From positions 1,968,001 through 2,032,000 of the forward strand of contig NZ_CP093337.1 of NCBI RefSeq assembly GCF_022637395.1: DNA of 64,000 bases. Reading direction: 5' to 3'. The notes beneath the pieces were generated by a model. It was not told the origin of the DNA. It saw only the letters and a program-made list of their open reading frames with translations, and searched no databases. The stretch is from Shinella sp. H4-D48 (GTDB taxonomy: Bacteria; Pseudomonadota; Alphaproteobacteria; Rhizobiales; Rhizobiaceae). The translations under genes were made by a program, and so were the position numbers. How positions within the stretch are numbered: the stretch's first letter is position 1; each line of letters opens with the position of its first letter. Shown here in pieces: positions 8,682 through 17,124 of this stretch.

Positions 8682-9338
8682 TCAGAGCGCCTGGGCCATC
8701 ATCGGAACGATGGGCAGATAGGGCACCGCAAAAAGATCCTCGCGATCGAAGCGGCTGCCGGTCTTGGTCAGCTTCAGCATGCGACACTCGGTTTCGCTGA
8801 CCATGGCGGGCGCGATGAGAACACCACCGGAAACGAGCTGCTCGGCAAAGAAGCGCGGCAGCGCCGGAAAGGCGGCGGTGACGAGGATGCGGTCGAAGGT
8901 GCCCTCACCCGGCATGCCGTTGCTGCCATCGGCCTGCCGGACGATGACGTTGCGGGTGCCGGCCTTTTCGATGGCTTGCTGGGCGTTCGTGACCAGCGTG
9001 CGATAGCGGTCGATGGTCAGCACGCGCTCCGTCAGGCGCCCCATGACGGCAGCGGTGAAGCCGCTGCCCGTACCGACTTCCAGCACGCGCTGGCCAGCCT
9101 TGAGATTCAGGATATGCAGCAGGCGCACGGCAAGATCGATGCCTTCGGCAAAAGAGCCGCATTCCAGCGGGAGCAGCCTGCTCGAATAGGCGTCGCCAGC
9201 AAATTGCGGGGGAACGAAGAGCGTGCGGGGCGTCTGCTCCACCGCCGTGAGGAGTTCGAGATTGTTTATGCCCTCGCCGCGCAGACGCAGCGCCAACGCG
9301 GCAAATCCCTCCTTCTCGATCACCCGCCCCGTGCTCAA
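8682..9338 (-). CDS. pcm: protein-L-isoaspartate O-methyltransferase
   Basis: 218 aa. The SAM-binding motif I is [16 protein letters not shown], preceded by the PCMT-specific [14 protein letters not shown] region that covers the substrate site. The enzyme repairs isoaspartyl residues in aged proteins in the cytoplasm. The start is a TTG at 9338 overlapping the surE stop by 4 bases, with GAGGA 7 bases before it inside surE; a GTG five codons later is an alternative. The two genes are tightly coupled, the order surE-pcm being conserved in proteobacteria. Confidence 0.92.
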   Translation of the reverse strand: MSTGRVIEKEGFAALALRLRGEGINNLELLTAVEQTPRTLFVPPQFAGDAYSSRLLPLECGSFAEGIDLAVRLLHILNLKAGQRVLEVGTGSGFTAAVMGRLTERVLTIDRYRTLVTNAQQAIEKAGTRNVIVRQADGSNGMPGEGTFDRILVTAAFPALPRFFAEQLVSGGVLIAPAMVSETECRMLKLTKTGSRFDREDLFAVPYLPIVPMMAQAL

Positions 9339-10105
9339 TCCGCATCCTCACCGATCAGGGCGCGCTTAACGCGATCCAGCACCGTGTAGTCCGTCAGGTC
9401 GAGCTTGAGCGGCGTGACGGAGATCTTGTGGTTCTTCACTGCATGAATATCGGTGCCAGCGCGGAAATCGCCCTTCCGCTCGCCGAAGCGTAGCCAGTAA
9501 TAGGGAAAACCGCGGCCGTCGGCACGTTCGTCGATGGTCAGGCCGAAATCGAGCTTGCCCTGGCTCGTTACTTCGACGCCCTGGAGCTCCTTCGGCGCGC
9601 AATTCGGGAAATTGAGGTTGAAGAACGTCCAGTCCGGCAGCTCGACATCCATCAGCTGGCGAATGAGATTGGGCGCGAAGGTCTCGGCAAGTTCCCACGG
9701 CACGACACGGCCATGGGCATGATTGTACGCCTGGCTGAGCGCCATGGACTTGATGCCCTGAAGCGTACCCTCGATGGCGCCGGCGATGGTGCCGGAATAG
9801 GTGACGTCGTCAGCCATGTTGGCGCCGGCATTCACGCCGGACAGAACGAGATCCGGCTTTTTGTCGAGAACCTCGCGCACGCCCATGATGACGCAGTCAG
9901 TCGGCGTGCCGCGCAACGCGAAACGCTTCTCATCGATCTTCCTGAGCCGCAACGGCTCGGAAAGCGTCAGGGAGTGGGCAAGGCCGCTCTGGTCGGTCTC
10001 CGGGGCGACGACCCACACGTCATCCGTGAGTTCACGCGCGATGCGTTCGAGGGCCGCAAGGCCTTCTGCGTGGATACCATCATCGTTCGTCAGAAGAATG
10101 CGCAT
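9335..10105 (-). CDS. surE: 5'/3'-nucleotidase SurE
   Basis: 256 aa. The N-terminal [13 protein letters not shown] carries the NDDG metal-binding motif, followed by [15 protein letters not shown] and [22 protein letters not shown], all signature SurE blocks. It is a cytoplasmic divalent-metal-dependent phosphatase acting on nucleoside monophosphates. It begins 13 bases after serS ends and overlaps pcm by 4 bases, so serS-surE-pcm read as one operon. Confidence 0.95.
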   Translation of the reverse strand: MRILLTNDDGIHAEGLAALERIARELTDDVWVVAPETDQSGLAHSLTLSEPLRLRKIDEKRFALRGTPTDCVIMGVREVLDKKPDLVLSGVNAGANMADDVTYSGTIAGAIEGTLQGIKSMALSQAYNHAHGRVVPWELAETFAPNLIRQLMDVELPDWTFFNLNFPNCAPKELQGVEVTSQGKLDFGLTIDERADGRGFPYYWLRFGERKGDFRAGTDIHAVKNHKISVTPLKLDLTDYTVLDRVKRALIGEDAD

Positions 10106-10118
10106 GCCCCGTCCCGCC

Positions 10119-11402
10119 TCAGGCGGCCTTCTCGATCTTCGTCAGCCCGCCCATATAGGGCAGCAGCGCCTCAGGCACAGTCACGGTGCCATCGTCATTG
10201 AGGTAATTTTCCATGACGGCGATGAGCGCGCGGCCGACGGCCGTACCCGAGCCGTTCAGCGTGTGCACGAACTTCGTCGCCTTGTCGTCCTTGCCGCGGT
10301 AGCGGGCATTCATCCGGCGCCCCTGGAAATCGCCACACACCGAGCAGGACGAGATCTCCCGGAAGGTGTCCTGGCCGGGCAGCCAGACCTCAAGGTCGTA
10401 GGTTTTACGGGCGCCGAAGCCCATGTCGCCGGTGCAGAGCGTCATGACGCGGTAATGCAGGCCGAGGCGCTGAAGGATCGTTTCCGCGCAGGCTGTCATA
10501 CGCTCATGCTCGTCCACAGCGCTTTCGGCATCCGTGATCGAGACAAGTTCGCACTTCATGAACTGGTGCTGGCGCAGCATGCCACGCGTATCGCGCCCTG
10601 CCGAACCCGCCTCCGAGCGGAAACACGGCGTCAGCGCCGTGAAACGCAGTGGAAGCTTTTCCTGTTCAAGGATTTCCTCGCGCACCAGATTGGTGAGCGA
10701 GACTTCCGCCGTCGGGATCAGCCAGCGGCCATCGGTGGTGCGAAACAGGTCTTCGGAGAACTTCGGCAGCTGACCCGTGCCGAACATGGCGTCGTCACGC
10801 ACCAGAAGCGGCGCATGCACCTCCGTATAGCCGTGCTCCTGGGTGTGCACGTCGATCATGAACTGGCCGAGCGCCCTTTCCAGGCGGGCAAGCTGGCCCT
10901 TGAGAACGGTGAAGCGCGAACCTGCGATCTTCGCCGCCGCCTCGAAATCCATGTAGCCGAGGGCTTCGCCGATCTCGTAGTGCTCCAGCGCCTTATGGTT
11001 CCAGGCGGGCCTGCTGCCCCAACGGTGCTTCTCGACATTGCCCGCTTCGTCTTCTCCGACAGGCACGTCGTCGAATGGAATGTTCGGCAGGCGTGCCAGC
11101 GCGTCGTTGAGCTCAGCGGTGACCTGTCGCTCTTCTTCCTCTGCTGCCGGAAGGCGGTCCTTGATGGCGGAGACTTCCGCCTTCAGCTTGTCGGCAAGAT
11201 CGGTATTCTTGGCGGCCATGGCCGCGCCGATTTCCTTGGAGGCGGCATTGCGGCGCGACTGCATGTCCTGCGCGGTCTGGATGACGCTGCGGCGCTTCTC
11301 GTCGAGGTCGATCAGGGTCTGCGCAAGCGCGCTTGCACCGCGCTTGGCCAAAGCGGCGTCAAGGGCGGTCGGGTTGTCGCGGATCCATTTGATATCAAGC
11401 AT
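10119..11402 (-). CDS. serS: seryl-tRNA synthetase
   Basis: 427 aa class II synthetase. The N-terminal tRNA-binding coiled coil spans about residues 28-105. It is followed by the class II motifs: motif 2 around [18 protein letters not shown] and motif 3 near [18 protein letters not shown]. The ATG at 11402 ([10 protein letters not shown]) is the standard SerS start and has GGA spaced about 7 bases upstream; longer in-frame extensions are not plausible. It follows tatC by 66 bases and is coupled downstream to surE. Confidence 0.96.
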   Translation of the reverse strand: MLDIKWIRDNPTALDAALAKRGASALAQTLIDLDEKRRSVIQTAQDMQSRRNAASKEIGAAMAAKNTDLADKLKAEVSAIKDRLPAAEEEERQVTAELNDALARLPNIPFDDVPVGEDEAGNVEKHRWGSRPAWNHKALEHYEIGEALGYMDFEAAAKIAGSRFTVLKGQLARLERALGQFMIDVHTQEHGYTEVHAPLLVRDDAMFGTGQLPKFSEDLFRTTDGRWLIPTAEVSLTNLVREEILEQEKLPLRFTALTPCFRSEAGSAGRDTRGMLRQHQFMKCELVSITDAESAVDEHERMTACAETILQRLGLHYRVMTLCTGDMGFGARKTYDLEVWLPGQDTFREISSCSVCGDFQGRRMNARYRGKDDKATKFVHTLNGSGTAVGRALIAVMENYLNDDGTVTVPEALLPYMGGLTKIEKAA

Positions 11403-11468
11403 TGTCGTTCCAGGCTCTTCCGTGGATGAAGGCCCATCCACGCCCGGCAGCGACCCGCAGGCGAAGGC

Positions 11469-12299
11469 TTATTCAGCCTCGCCATGCGTTGCAGCGACCT
11501 CGTTTTCCGCATCCTGCGCGTTCGAGGCGCTCGCCCGCTGCCGTTCGATGAGTCGGGCCGTATAGATGGAAATCTCGTAGAGAAGGATGGCCGGCAGTGC
11601 AAGGCCGATCTGGGACACCGGATCGGGCGGCGTCAGCACGGCCGCCACGACGAAGGCGATGACGATTGCGTATTTGCGCTTTTCCGCAAGCGTCTGCGAC
11701 GTGATGAAGCCGGCGCGCACCAGAAGCGATGAGATAACCGGCAACTGGAACACCAAACCAAAGGCGAAGATCAGCGACATGATGAGGCTGAGATACTCCG
11801 AAACCTTTGGCAGAAGCTGAATGGAAACCTGGCCTTCGCCGCCGCCCTGCTCCATGGAGAGGAAGAACCACATGACCATGGGCGTGAAGAAGAAATAAAC
11901 GAGTGCGGCGCCAATCAGGAACAGGATCGGCGATGCGATGAGGAACGGCAGGAAGGCAGAACGCTCGTTCTTGTAGAGGCCGGGCGCCACGAACTTGTAG
12001 ACCTGCTGGGCAATCACCGGAAAGGCGATGACCAGAGCGCTGAACATGGCGACCTTGATCTGCGTGAAGAAAAATTCCTGCGGCGCGGTATAGATCAATT
12101 CGACATTGCGATGCGTCAGGCCGGCCCATTCGACGGACCACTTGAACGGCAGCACCAGGATGTTGAAAAGGTGTTTGGCGAAGTAGAAGCAGACCAGGAA
12201 CGCGACGAAGAACGCACCGACGGCCCACATCAGGCGTTGGCGCAGTTCGATCAGATGCTCGAGGAGCGGCTGGGGCTTGTCTTCGATATCGCCGCTCAT
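11469..12299 (-). CDS. tatC: Sec-independent translocase TatC
   Basis: 276 aa with six predicted membrane helices. Family blocks include the N-terminal PLLEHLIELRQRLMWA and FAFGLVFQLPV in the middle of the protein. TatC with TatB is the receptor for twin-arginine signal peptides at the inner membrane. The ATG overlaps the tatB stop (ATGA). A probable local client is the Tat-signal-bearing MsrP encoded at 47353. Confidence 0.96.
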   Translation of the reverse strand: MSGDIEDKPQPLLEHLIELRQRLMWAVGAFFVAFLVCFYFAKHLFNILVLPFKWSVEWAGLTHRNVELIYTAPQEFFFTQIKVAMFSALVIAFPVIAQQVYKFVAPGLYKNERSAFLPFLIASPILFLIGAALVYFFFTPMVMWFFLSMEQGGGEGQVSIQLLPKVSEYLSLIMSLIFAFGLVFQLPVISSLLVRAGFITSQTLAEKRKYAIVIAFVVAAVLTPPDPVSQIGLALPAILLYEISIYTARLIERQRASASNAQDAENEVAATHGEAE

Positions 12300-12901
12300 G
12301 CCTCGTCCTTCCGGGTCTTTGCAGTCTTGGCCTTGGCGGCAACTGTCTTCTTGGCGGTCGAGACTTTTGCGACCGGCTCGGCGGCAGCCTTTGGCTCGGC
12401 CTTCGCCTTGGCGGCCGGCTTGCGCGCAGCCTTTTGCGTCTCTGCGATCACAGGGTCGGTCTTCTTTGCCGCGGTCTTGCGCGTCGGCCCCTTCTTCAAG
12501 GGTTCGGCGGCGACAGGCTCTGTAGATGCGGGCTTGTTCGCTTCCGACGGCACGGCGGAAACGGCCGAGACCGGCGTCGAAATGGATGAGGACGGGGATC
12601 CGACCGACTTCTGGAGGTCCGACTTGATCTCGTCTCCCACCTGGCGCAGCGGATTGACCGCCTCGCGTATGGTGTTCAGCGGGTTAAGCTTCTGCGCATC
12701 GCCGATGGTCTTGCGAACATCGTCAAGATCAGCCTCGCGCAGCGCCTCGTCGAACTGCTGGCGGAAATCGCTCGCCATGCCGCGCATCTTCGTTACCATG
12801 CGGCCGAATGTCCTGAGCATCGGCGGCAGGTCCTTCGGGCCTACCACCAAAATCAGGACGACGGCGATAACCAGTATCTCTGTCCAGCCGACATCAAGCA
12901 T
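12296..12901 (-). CDS. tatB: Sec-independent translocase TatB
   Basis: 201 aa. The N-terminal helix MLDVGWTEILVIAVVLILVV followed by GPKDLPPMLRTFG is the TatB signature (Glu8, Gly-Pro hinge). An amphipathic helix follows, then a long Ala/Lys/Pro-rich, low-complexity tail (about 120-201), common in rhizobial TatB. It lies between tatA and tatC in a compact operon: 50 bases after tatA, 4-base overlap with tatC. Confidence 0.94.
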   Translation of the reverse strand: MLDVGWTEILVIAVVLILVVGPKDLPPMLRTFGRMVTKMRGMASDFRQQFDEALREADLDDVRKTIGDAQKLNPLNTIREAVNPLRQVGDEIKSDLQKSVGSPSSSISTPVSAVSAVPSEANKPASTEPVAAEPLKKGPTRKTAAKKTDPVIAETQKAARKPAAKAKAEPKAAAEPVAKVSTAKKTVAAKAKTAKTRKDEA

Positions 12902-12951
12902 TGGGTACTGTCCTCAGAAGCCGCGCACCACCGTCCGCGGCCGAATGCCGG

Positions 12952-13146
12952 TTACTTGACCTCGTCGGCCTTGTGGTCGACGGTCTTCGCCTGCTCGGCG
13001 CTGGCTTCTTCGTCCGTCATACCCTTCTTGAAGTTCTTGATGCCCTTGGCGACATCGCCCATCAGTTCCGGAATCTTGCCACGGCCGAACAGCAGCAGCA
13101 CTACCACCAGAACAATCAGCCAATGCCAGATGCTGAAAGAACCCAT
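12952..13146 (-). CDS. tatA: Sec-independent translocase TatA
   Basis: 64 aa. It has a single N-terminal helix ([16 protein letters not shown]), the [20 protein letters not shown] hinge and amphipathic helix, and a short charged tail. TatA oligomers form the pore element of the Tat system. It is first in tatA-tatB-tatC. Confidence 0.95.
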   Translation of the reverse strand: MGSFSIWHWLIVLVVVLLLFGRGKIPELMGDVAKGIKNFKKGMTDEEASAEQAKTVDHKADEVK

Positions 13147-13188
13147 TCGCTTGACTCCCTTTTGAACTCTGATCCCGATGTAAGACGT

Positions 13189-14292
13189 TCAGCCGTCTTT
13201 TTCAAACACTAGTATGTCGCGCTGGTTAGCCGAAAGCGTGACGTCGCGCAATCCGGCAGGCAGTTGATCGGCCCTCACCCGCGCCCGAACGGGACGGTCG
13301 GTTCCGTCGACGGCGAGCTCCAGAAGCTCGACCACGCCAAGGAAACGCCGCGAAAGGATGCGCGCCGGCGTGTCGCCGCCGGTTTCCTGTACGCGAATGC
13401 CCGTCAAACGCACCGCGACGTGAACTTTCTGGCCGTCGATAAAATCTTTGCCATCGACATTGCCGAGCGGCGTTTCCACGACGCCGCCACGCACATGGCC
13501 CGGAAATTCGTTGATCTCCGAGAAGAACGCCGCAGCAAACATGTCGTTCGGCTTGAGATACAGGTCTTCGGCGGTACCCACCTGGACAAGCTTGCCGTCC
13601 TTGAGAAGTGCAATGCGGTCCCCCATGCGCATCGCCTCCTCGGCATCATGCGTGACGACGATGGCGCTGGCGCGGGATTTTCGCAGGATGGCGAGCGTAT
13701 CGGCCCGGATGGAATCCTTGAGCCGCGAATCCAGGCCGGAGAATGGCTCGTCCATCAGGAGAACGCTCGGCCGGGGGGCCAAAGCCCGCGCAAGCGCCAC
13801 GCGCTGCTGCTCGCCGCCGGACAGCATATGCGGGAATTTTGCCGCGTAGTGCGACAGACCGACGCGGTCCAGCGCCACGTTCGCCTCAGCCTCCGCTTCG
13901 GCGCGCGGAAGCGCCGTCAGACCGAAGCGTACATTGTCGAGCACGGACATATGCGGGAACAGCGCAAAATCCTGAAACATCAGCCCGACGCCGCGTCGTT
14001 CCGGCGGCAGGAAGACATCCGGGCCGGCGATCTCGCGATCATCAAGCAGAACGCGGCCGCGTGTCTGCGCCTCGATGCCGGCGGCGATGCGCAGAAGCGT
14101 CGTCTTGCCGGAGCCTGAAGGCCCGAGCAGGCACAACACCTCGCCCGGTTCCGCCGTCAGCGAGAGGCCACGAATGGTGTCCTTGTTGTGATAGCTGTGG
14201 TGAATGTCATCGAAGACGAGGCGCGACGCGAAGGTCACCGCCGAAGCTCGTCTCGCCTCGATGCCGTTGGAACCTGACGGGTCCGAAGCCAT
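13189..14292 (-). CDS. ABC transporter ATP-binding protein, FbpC/PotA-like
   Basis: 367 aa. An N-terminal ATPase domain has Walker A GPSGSGKTT (57-65), Q-loop FQDFALFPHM, signature LSGGEQQRVALARALA and Walker B VLLMDEPFSGLD. A C-terminal TOBE-like region follows (about 265-360). This architecture is typical of importer ATPases for ferric iron, spermidine, thiamine or molybdate. No permease or binding protein lies beside it, so the substrate cannot be assigned. It lies between scpB and tatA on the same strand and probably serves a permease encoded elsewhere. Confidence 0.85.
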   Translation of the reverse strand: MASDPSGSNGIEARRASAVTFASRLVFDDIHHSYHNKDTIRGLSLTAEPGEVLCLLGPSGSGKTTLLRIAAGIEAQTRGRVLLDDREIAGPDVFLPPERRGVGLMFQDFALFPHMSVLDNVRFGLTALPRAEAEAEANVALDRVGLSHYAAKFPHMLSGGEQQRVALARALAPRPSVLLMDEPFSGLDSRLKDSIRADTLAILRKSRASAIVVTHDAEEAMRMGDRIALLKDGKLVQVGTAEDLYLKPNDMFAAAFFSEINEFPGHVRGGVVETPLGNVDGKDFIDGQKVHVAVRLTGIRVQETGGDTPARILSRRFLGVVELLELAVDGTDRPVRARVRADQLPAGLRDVTLSANQRDILVFEKDG

Positions 14293-14355
14293 TGCAGAAG
14301 TCTTTCCCTGTCGCCGGCGCGGAGGTCGACGATGCAGTCTTGCATAAACCTTCGT

Positions 14356-15060
14356 CTATTCGTCCGCTTTTCCGCCCGGTGTCAAGAGTCCGAGTTCCTC
14401 GAGGTCGAGTTGTGTCAGCGGATCCTCGTCCTCCGCGAGCTCATCCTCGCCAAGCGGCATGGGGATCTGGAAATTGGACGGAATACGGCCGGACAGCAGG
14501 CCTGTTCCCTTCAACTCGTCGAGGCCCGGCAGGTCGCGCAGTTCTTCCAGCCCGAAATGATCGAGGAAATCCCGCGTGGTGCCGAATGTCACAGGACGGC
14601 CGGGCGAGCGCCGGCGGCCGCGCAGGCGCACCCATCCGGCCTCCATGAGGACGTCGAGCGTGCCTTTGGATGTCTGCACGCCACGGATATCCTCTATTTC
14701 CGCACGCGTTACCGGCTGGTGATAGGCGATGATCGAAAGCACCTCGAGCGCGGCGCGCGAGACTTTGCGCACCTCCGTTTCCTCGGTGCGAATGACGAAG
14801 GACATGTCGGGTGCCGTGCGGAACGCCCAGCTATCCTCGATCTGCAGGAGATTGACGCCGCGTCCCGCATAGAACGCCTTCAGCTCGCGCATGACATGCA
14901 GGACATCGACACCGCGCGGCAGGCGCTCGGCGATATAGGCCGACGAAACCGGGCCGGCGGAGGCGAAAACCAGCGCCTCGGCAATGCGCGTGGCTTCATA
15001 GAGCCGCCGCGGATCGACAACAGTCGCGTTTTCGTCGCTGGCGCCCACATCTTCAGCCAC
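14356..15060 (-). CDS. scpB: SMC-ScpAB complex subunit ScpB
   Basis: About 234 aa with two winged-helix domains. Recognisable blocks are EATRIAEALVFASAGPVS, EVLSIIAYHQPVTRAEIEDI and GTLDVLMEAGWVRLRGR. ScpB with ScpA and SMC forms the condensin that compacts and segregates the chromosome. I chose the GTG at 15060, whose first bases overlap the scpA stop; a GTG at 15048 is an alternative, and codons further upstream lie inside scpA. Confidence 0.9.
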   Translation of the reverse strand: MAEDVGASDENATVVDPRRLYEATRIAEALVFASAGPVSSAYIAERLPRGVDVLHVMRELKAFYAGRGVNLLQIEDSWAFRTAPDMSFVIRTEETEVRKVSRAALEVLSIIAYHQPVTRAEIEDIRGVQTSKGTLDVLMEAGWVRLRGRRRSPGRPVTFGTTRDFLDHFGLEELRDLPGLDELKGTGLLSGRIPSNFQIPMPLGEDELAEDEDPLTQLDLEELGLLTPGGKADE

Positions 15061-15922
15061 CCTCTTCGCCCCCACTTCCCTCGCCTTCGCCCGCCTTCTG
15101 GCCCCGGCGCAGATAGATGGGCTGGAAGACACCGTCCTGACGCAGTTCCAGCCGCCCTTCCCGGACAAGTTCCAGCGTTGCGGCAAATGCGCTGGCAATC
15201 GCCGTGGTCCGTTCAGCCGGATCGCTCAGGTAACGCAGCATGAAATGATCGAGCGCCGTCCAGTTGTCATCGAAATCGCCAACGAGGAGCTGCAGGAGTT
15301 CGCGCGCGTCGGCCAGCGACCAGACGCTGCGCTTCTCGATAGTGACCTGGGTGATTGCATGACGCTGGCGCAGCGACGCATAGGCGGTCAGCAGATCGTA
15401 GAGAGACGCCTCGAAAGCCGAGCGGCGCTCGGTGGGAATATGCTCGGGCATGCCGCGCGCAAACACATCGCGGCCGAGGCGGTTGCGGTTGACCAGCTTC
15501 GTGGCCGCATCGCGCATCGCTTCCAGCCGCTTGAGGCGGAAGGCAAGACTCGCCGCCATCTCCTCACCCGAAGGCCCGTCGTCCTTCGCCTGCTTGGGAA
15601 TGAGGAGGCGTGACTTGAGATAGGCAAGCCAGGCCGCCATGACGAGGTAATCTGCTGCAAGCTCGATGCGGATCTTGCGCGCCCGGTCGATGAAGACGAG
15701 GTATTGCTCGGCCAGCGCCAGAACGGAGATACGTGTCAGGTCGACCTTCTGCGTCCGGGCGAGGTGAAGGAGCAGATCGAGCGGCCCTTCGAAGCCGGCG
15801 AGATCGACGACGAGGCTTTCCTCGTGCAATCCCCGCCCCGAGGCGTCATCCTGCCACAGGTCGTCCATCGGCGCATCCGCGCCGCGTCCCTTCCTCGGTG
15901 GCTTGCCGCCTGTTGCCTGCAC
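15053..15922 (-). CDS. scpA: SMC-ScpAB complex subunit ScpA (kleisin)
   Basis: 289 aa. The hallmark block is LVVDLAGFEGPLDLLLHL, followed by ALAEQYLVFIDRARKIRIEL and AAWLAYLKSRLLIP. The C-terminal winged helix is near residues 230-280. The GTG at 15922 has AGAGG 6 bases upstream; the ATG at 15868 has no such site and would remove the lead-in of 18 residues. ScpA bridges the SMC heads and binds ScpB. Overlap with scpB and the 54-base gap after nagZ suggest one operon. Confidence 0.92.
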   Translation of the reverse strand: MQATGGKPPRKGRGADAPMDDLWQDDASGRGLHEESLVVDLAGFEGPLDLLLHLARTQKVDLTRISVLALAEQYLVFIDRARKIRIELAADYLVMAAWLAYLKSRLLIPKQAKDDGPSGEEMAASLAFRLKRLEAMRDAATKLVNRNRLGRDVFARGMPEHIPTERRSAFEASLYDLLTAYASLRQRHAITQVTIEKRSVWSLADARELLQLLVGDFDDNWTALDHFMLRYLSDPAERTTAIASAFAATLELVREGRLELRQDGVFQPIYLRRGQKAGEGEGSGGEEGG

Positions 15923-15976
15923 GTCGCGCCTCTCGTGTTCGAACGCAGTTCCCGACGCACGCCGCGACGCTGTGGA

Positions 15977-16996
15977 TCAGGCCACCGCGATCATGGCATT
16001 GAATTCTTCTCGCAGCGCCTGCTCGTCCGCGTCGTCAGGCGCCTGGAAACCTGCACGGACCGCCTTCGCCCGCCGCAGGCTGTCGCCGGCAAGCGGCGGG
16101 GCGTTTTCGGTCACTGCCAGCATTTCGTCCATGATGCCATGGCAATGCAACACCATGTCGAGACCCGCGGCGATGATTCCCCGTGTTCTTTCGGCAATAT
16201 CGCCCCGCAAGGCGTTCATCGAGACGTCATCGGACATCAGGAGCCCGTCGAAGCCTATCTTCTCGCGGATAATTTCGCGCACGACCTTTGGCGACGTGGT
16301 GGCCGGGTTGTCGGGGTCTATGGCCGTGAAGACGATGTGCGCCGACATCGCCATCAATTCATCGTTCATGCGCCGGAACGGCACGAAGTCGCAGGCATCG
16401 AGCTCTTCCAGACTTGCCTGCACCACGGGCAAATCGTGGTGGGAATCGACCATGGTGCGGCCGTGACCGGGCATGTGCTTCATGATTGGCAGCATGCCGC
16501 CGGCCTTCAGGCCTTCCGCGGCGGCCTTGCCCATGGCGGACACGATTTCCGGCTCCTGGCCATAGGCCCGGTTACCGATCACGTCATGCACGCCGGGAAC
16601 GGCGACATCCAGCACCGGCAGGCAATCCACGTTGATGCCGAGACGCAGCAGATCGAAGGCATGCAGGCGCGACATCAGCCAGCTTGCCCGCAGGCCCTTT
16701 TCCGCATCGGAACGGTAGATGGCACCGAGCGCTGCGGCGTTCGGATATTGCTGGACATGGGGCGGCTTGATGCGCTGCACACGCCCGCCTTCCTGATCGA
16801 TCAGCACGGGAATATCGGCATCGCCGCCGATGCAATCGCGCATTTCGGCAGTGAGATCGGCGACCTGCGCCGGTTCACCGATATTGCGACCGAACAGGAT
16901 AAAACCCCAGGGCCGCTCATTGCGGAAGAAGGCTTTTTCGTCGGCGGTGAGGCTCAGGCCCTTGCAGCCCGAAATGAAGGATTTCGATTCGCTCAT
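15977..16996 (-). CDS. nagZ: beta-N-acetylhexosaminidase NagZ
   Basis: 339 aa, glycoside hydrolase family 3. The motif KHMPGHGRTMVDSHHDLP carries the family's His/Asp pair on the flexible loop; LMSDDVSMNAL holds the aspartate nucleophile. NagZ removes GlcNAc from GlcNAc-1,6-anhydroMurNAc peptides during cytoplasmic peptidoglycan recycling. It follows the SPOR-domain gene; the terminator at 17081-17103 separates the two, so nagZ may have its own promoter or depend on read-through. Confidence 0.94.
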   Translation of the reverse strand: MSESKSFISGCKGLSLTADEKAFFRNERPWGFILFGRNIGEPAQVADLTAEMRDCIGGDADIPVLIDQEGGRVQRIKPPHVQQYPNAAALGAIYRSDAEKGLRASWLMSRLHAFDLLRLGINVDCLPVLDVAVPGVHDVIGNRAYGQEPEIVSAMGKAAAEGLKAGGMLPIMKHMPGHGRTMVDSHHDLPVVQASLEELDACDFVPFRRMNDELMAMSAHIVFTAIDPDNPATTSPKVVREIIREKIGFDGLLMSDDVSMNALRGDIAERTRGIIAAGLDMVLHCHGIMDEMLAVTENAPPLAGDSLRRAKAVRAGFQAPDDADEQALREEFNAMIAVA

Positions 16997-17080
16997 ATCG
17001 GCAATCTTATTGGTTCGGGAAAGAAAGACGAGGCCCTGATCTGCGGGCTATCCGCGATGCGCCCCGAGATGGAATCGAAA

Positions 17081-17103
17081 GGGCGCGGACAAGATCCGCG
17101 CCC
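17081..17103 (-). terminator. intrinsic terminator after the SPOR-domain gene
   Basis: Arms 17081-17089 and 17095-17103 form a perfect 9-bp GC-rich stem (GGGCGCGGA with its complement) and a 5-base loop. On the minus strand it is followed by TTTC. It lies between the SPOR gene stop and the nagZ start. The U-tract is short, so termination may be partial. Confidence 0.65.
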
Positions 17104-17124
17104 CTCAAATGCTGACTGCATGCC

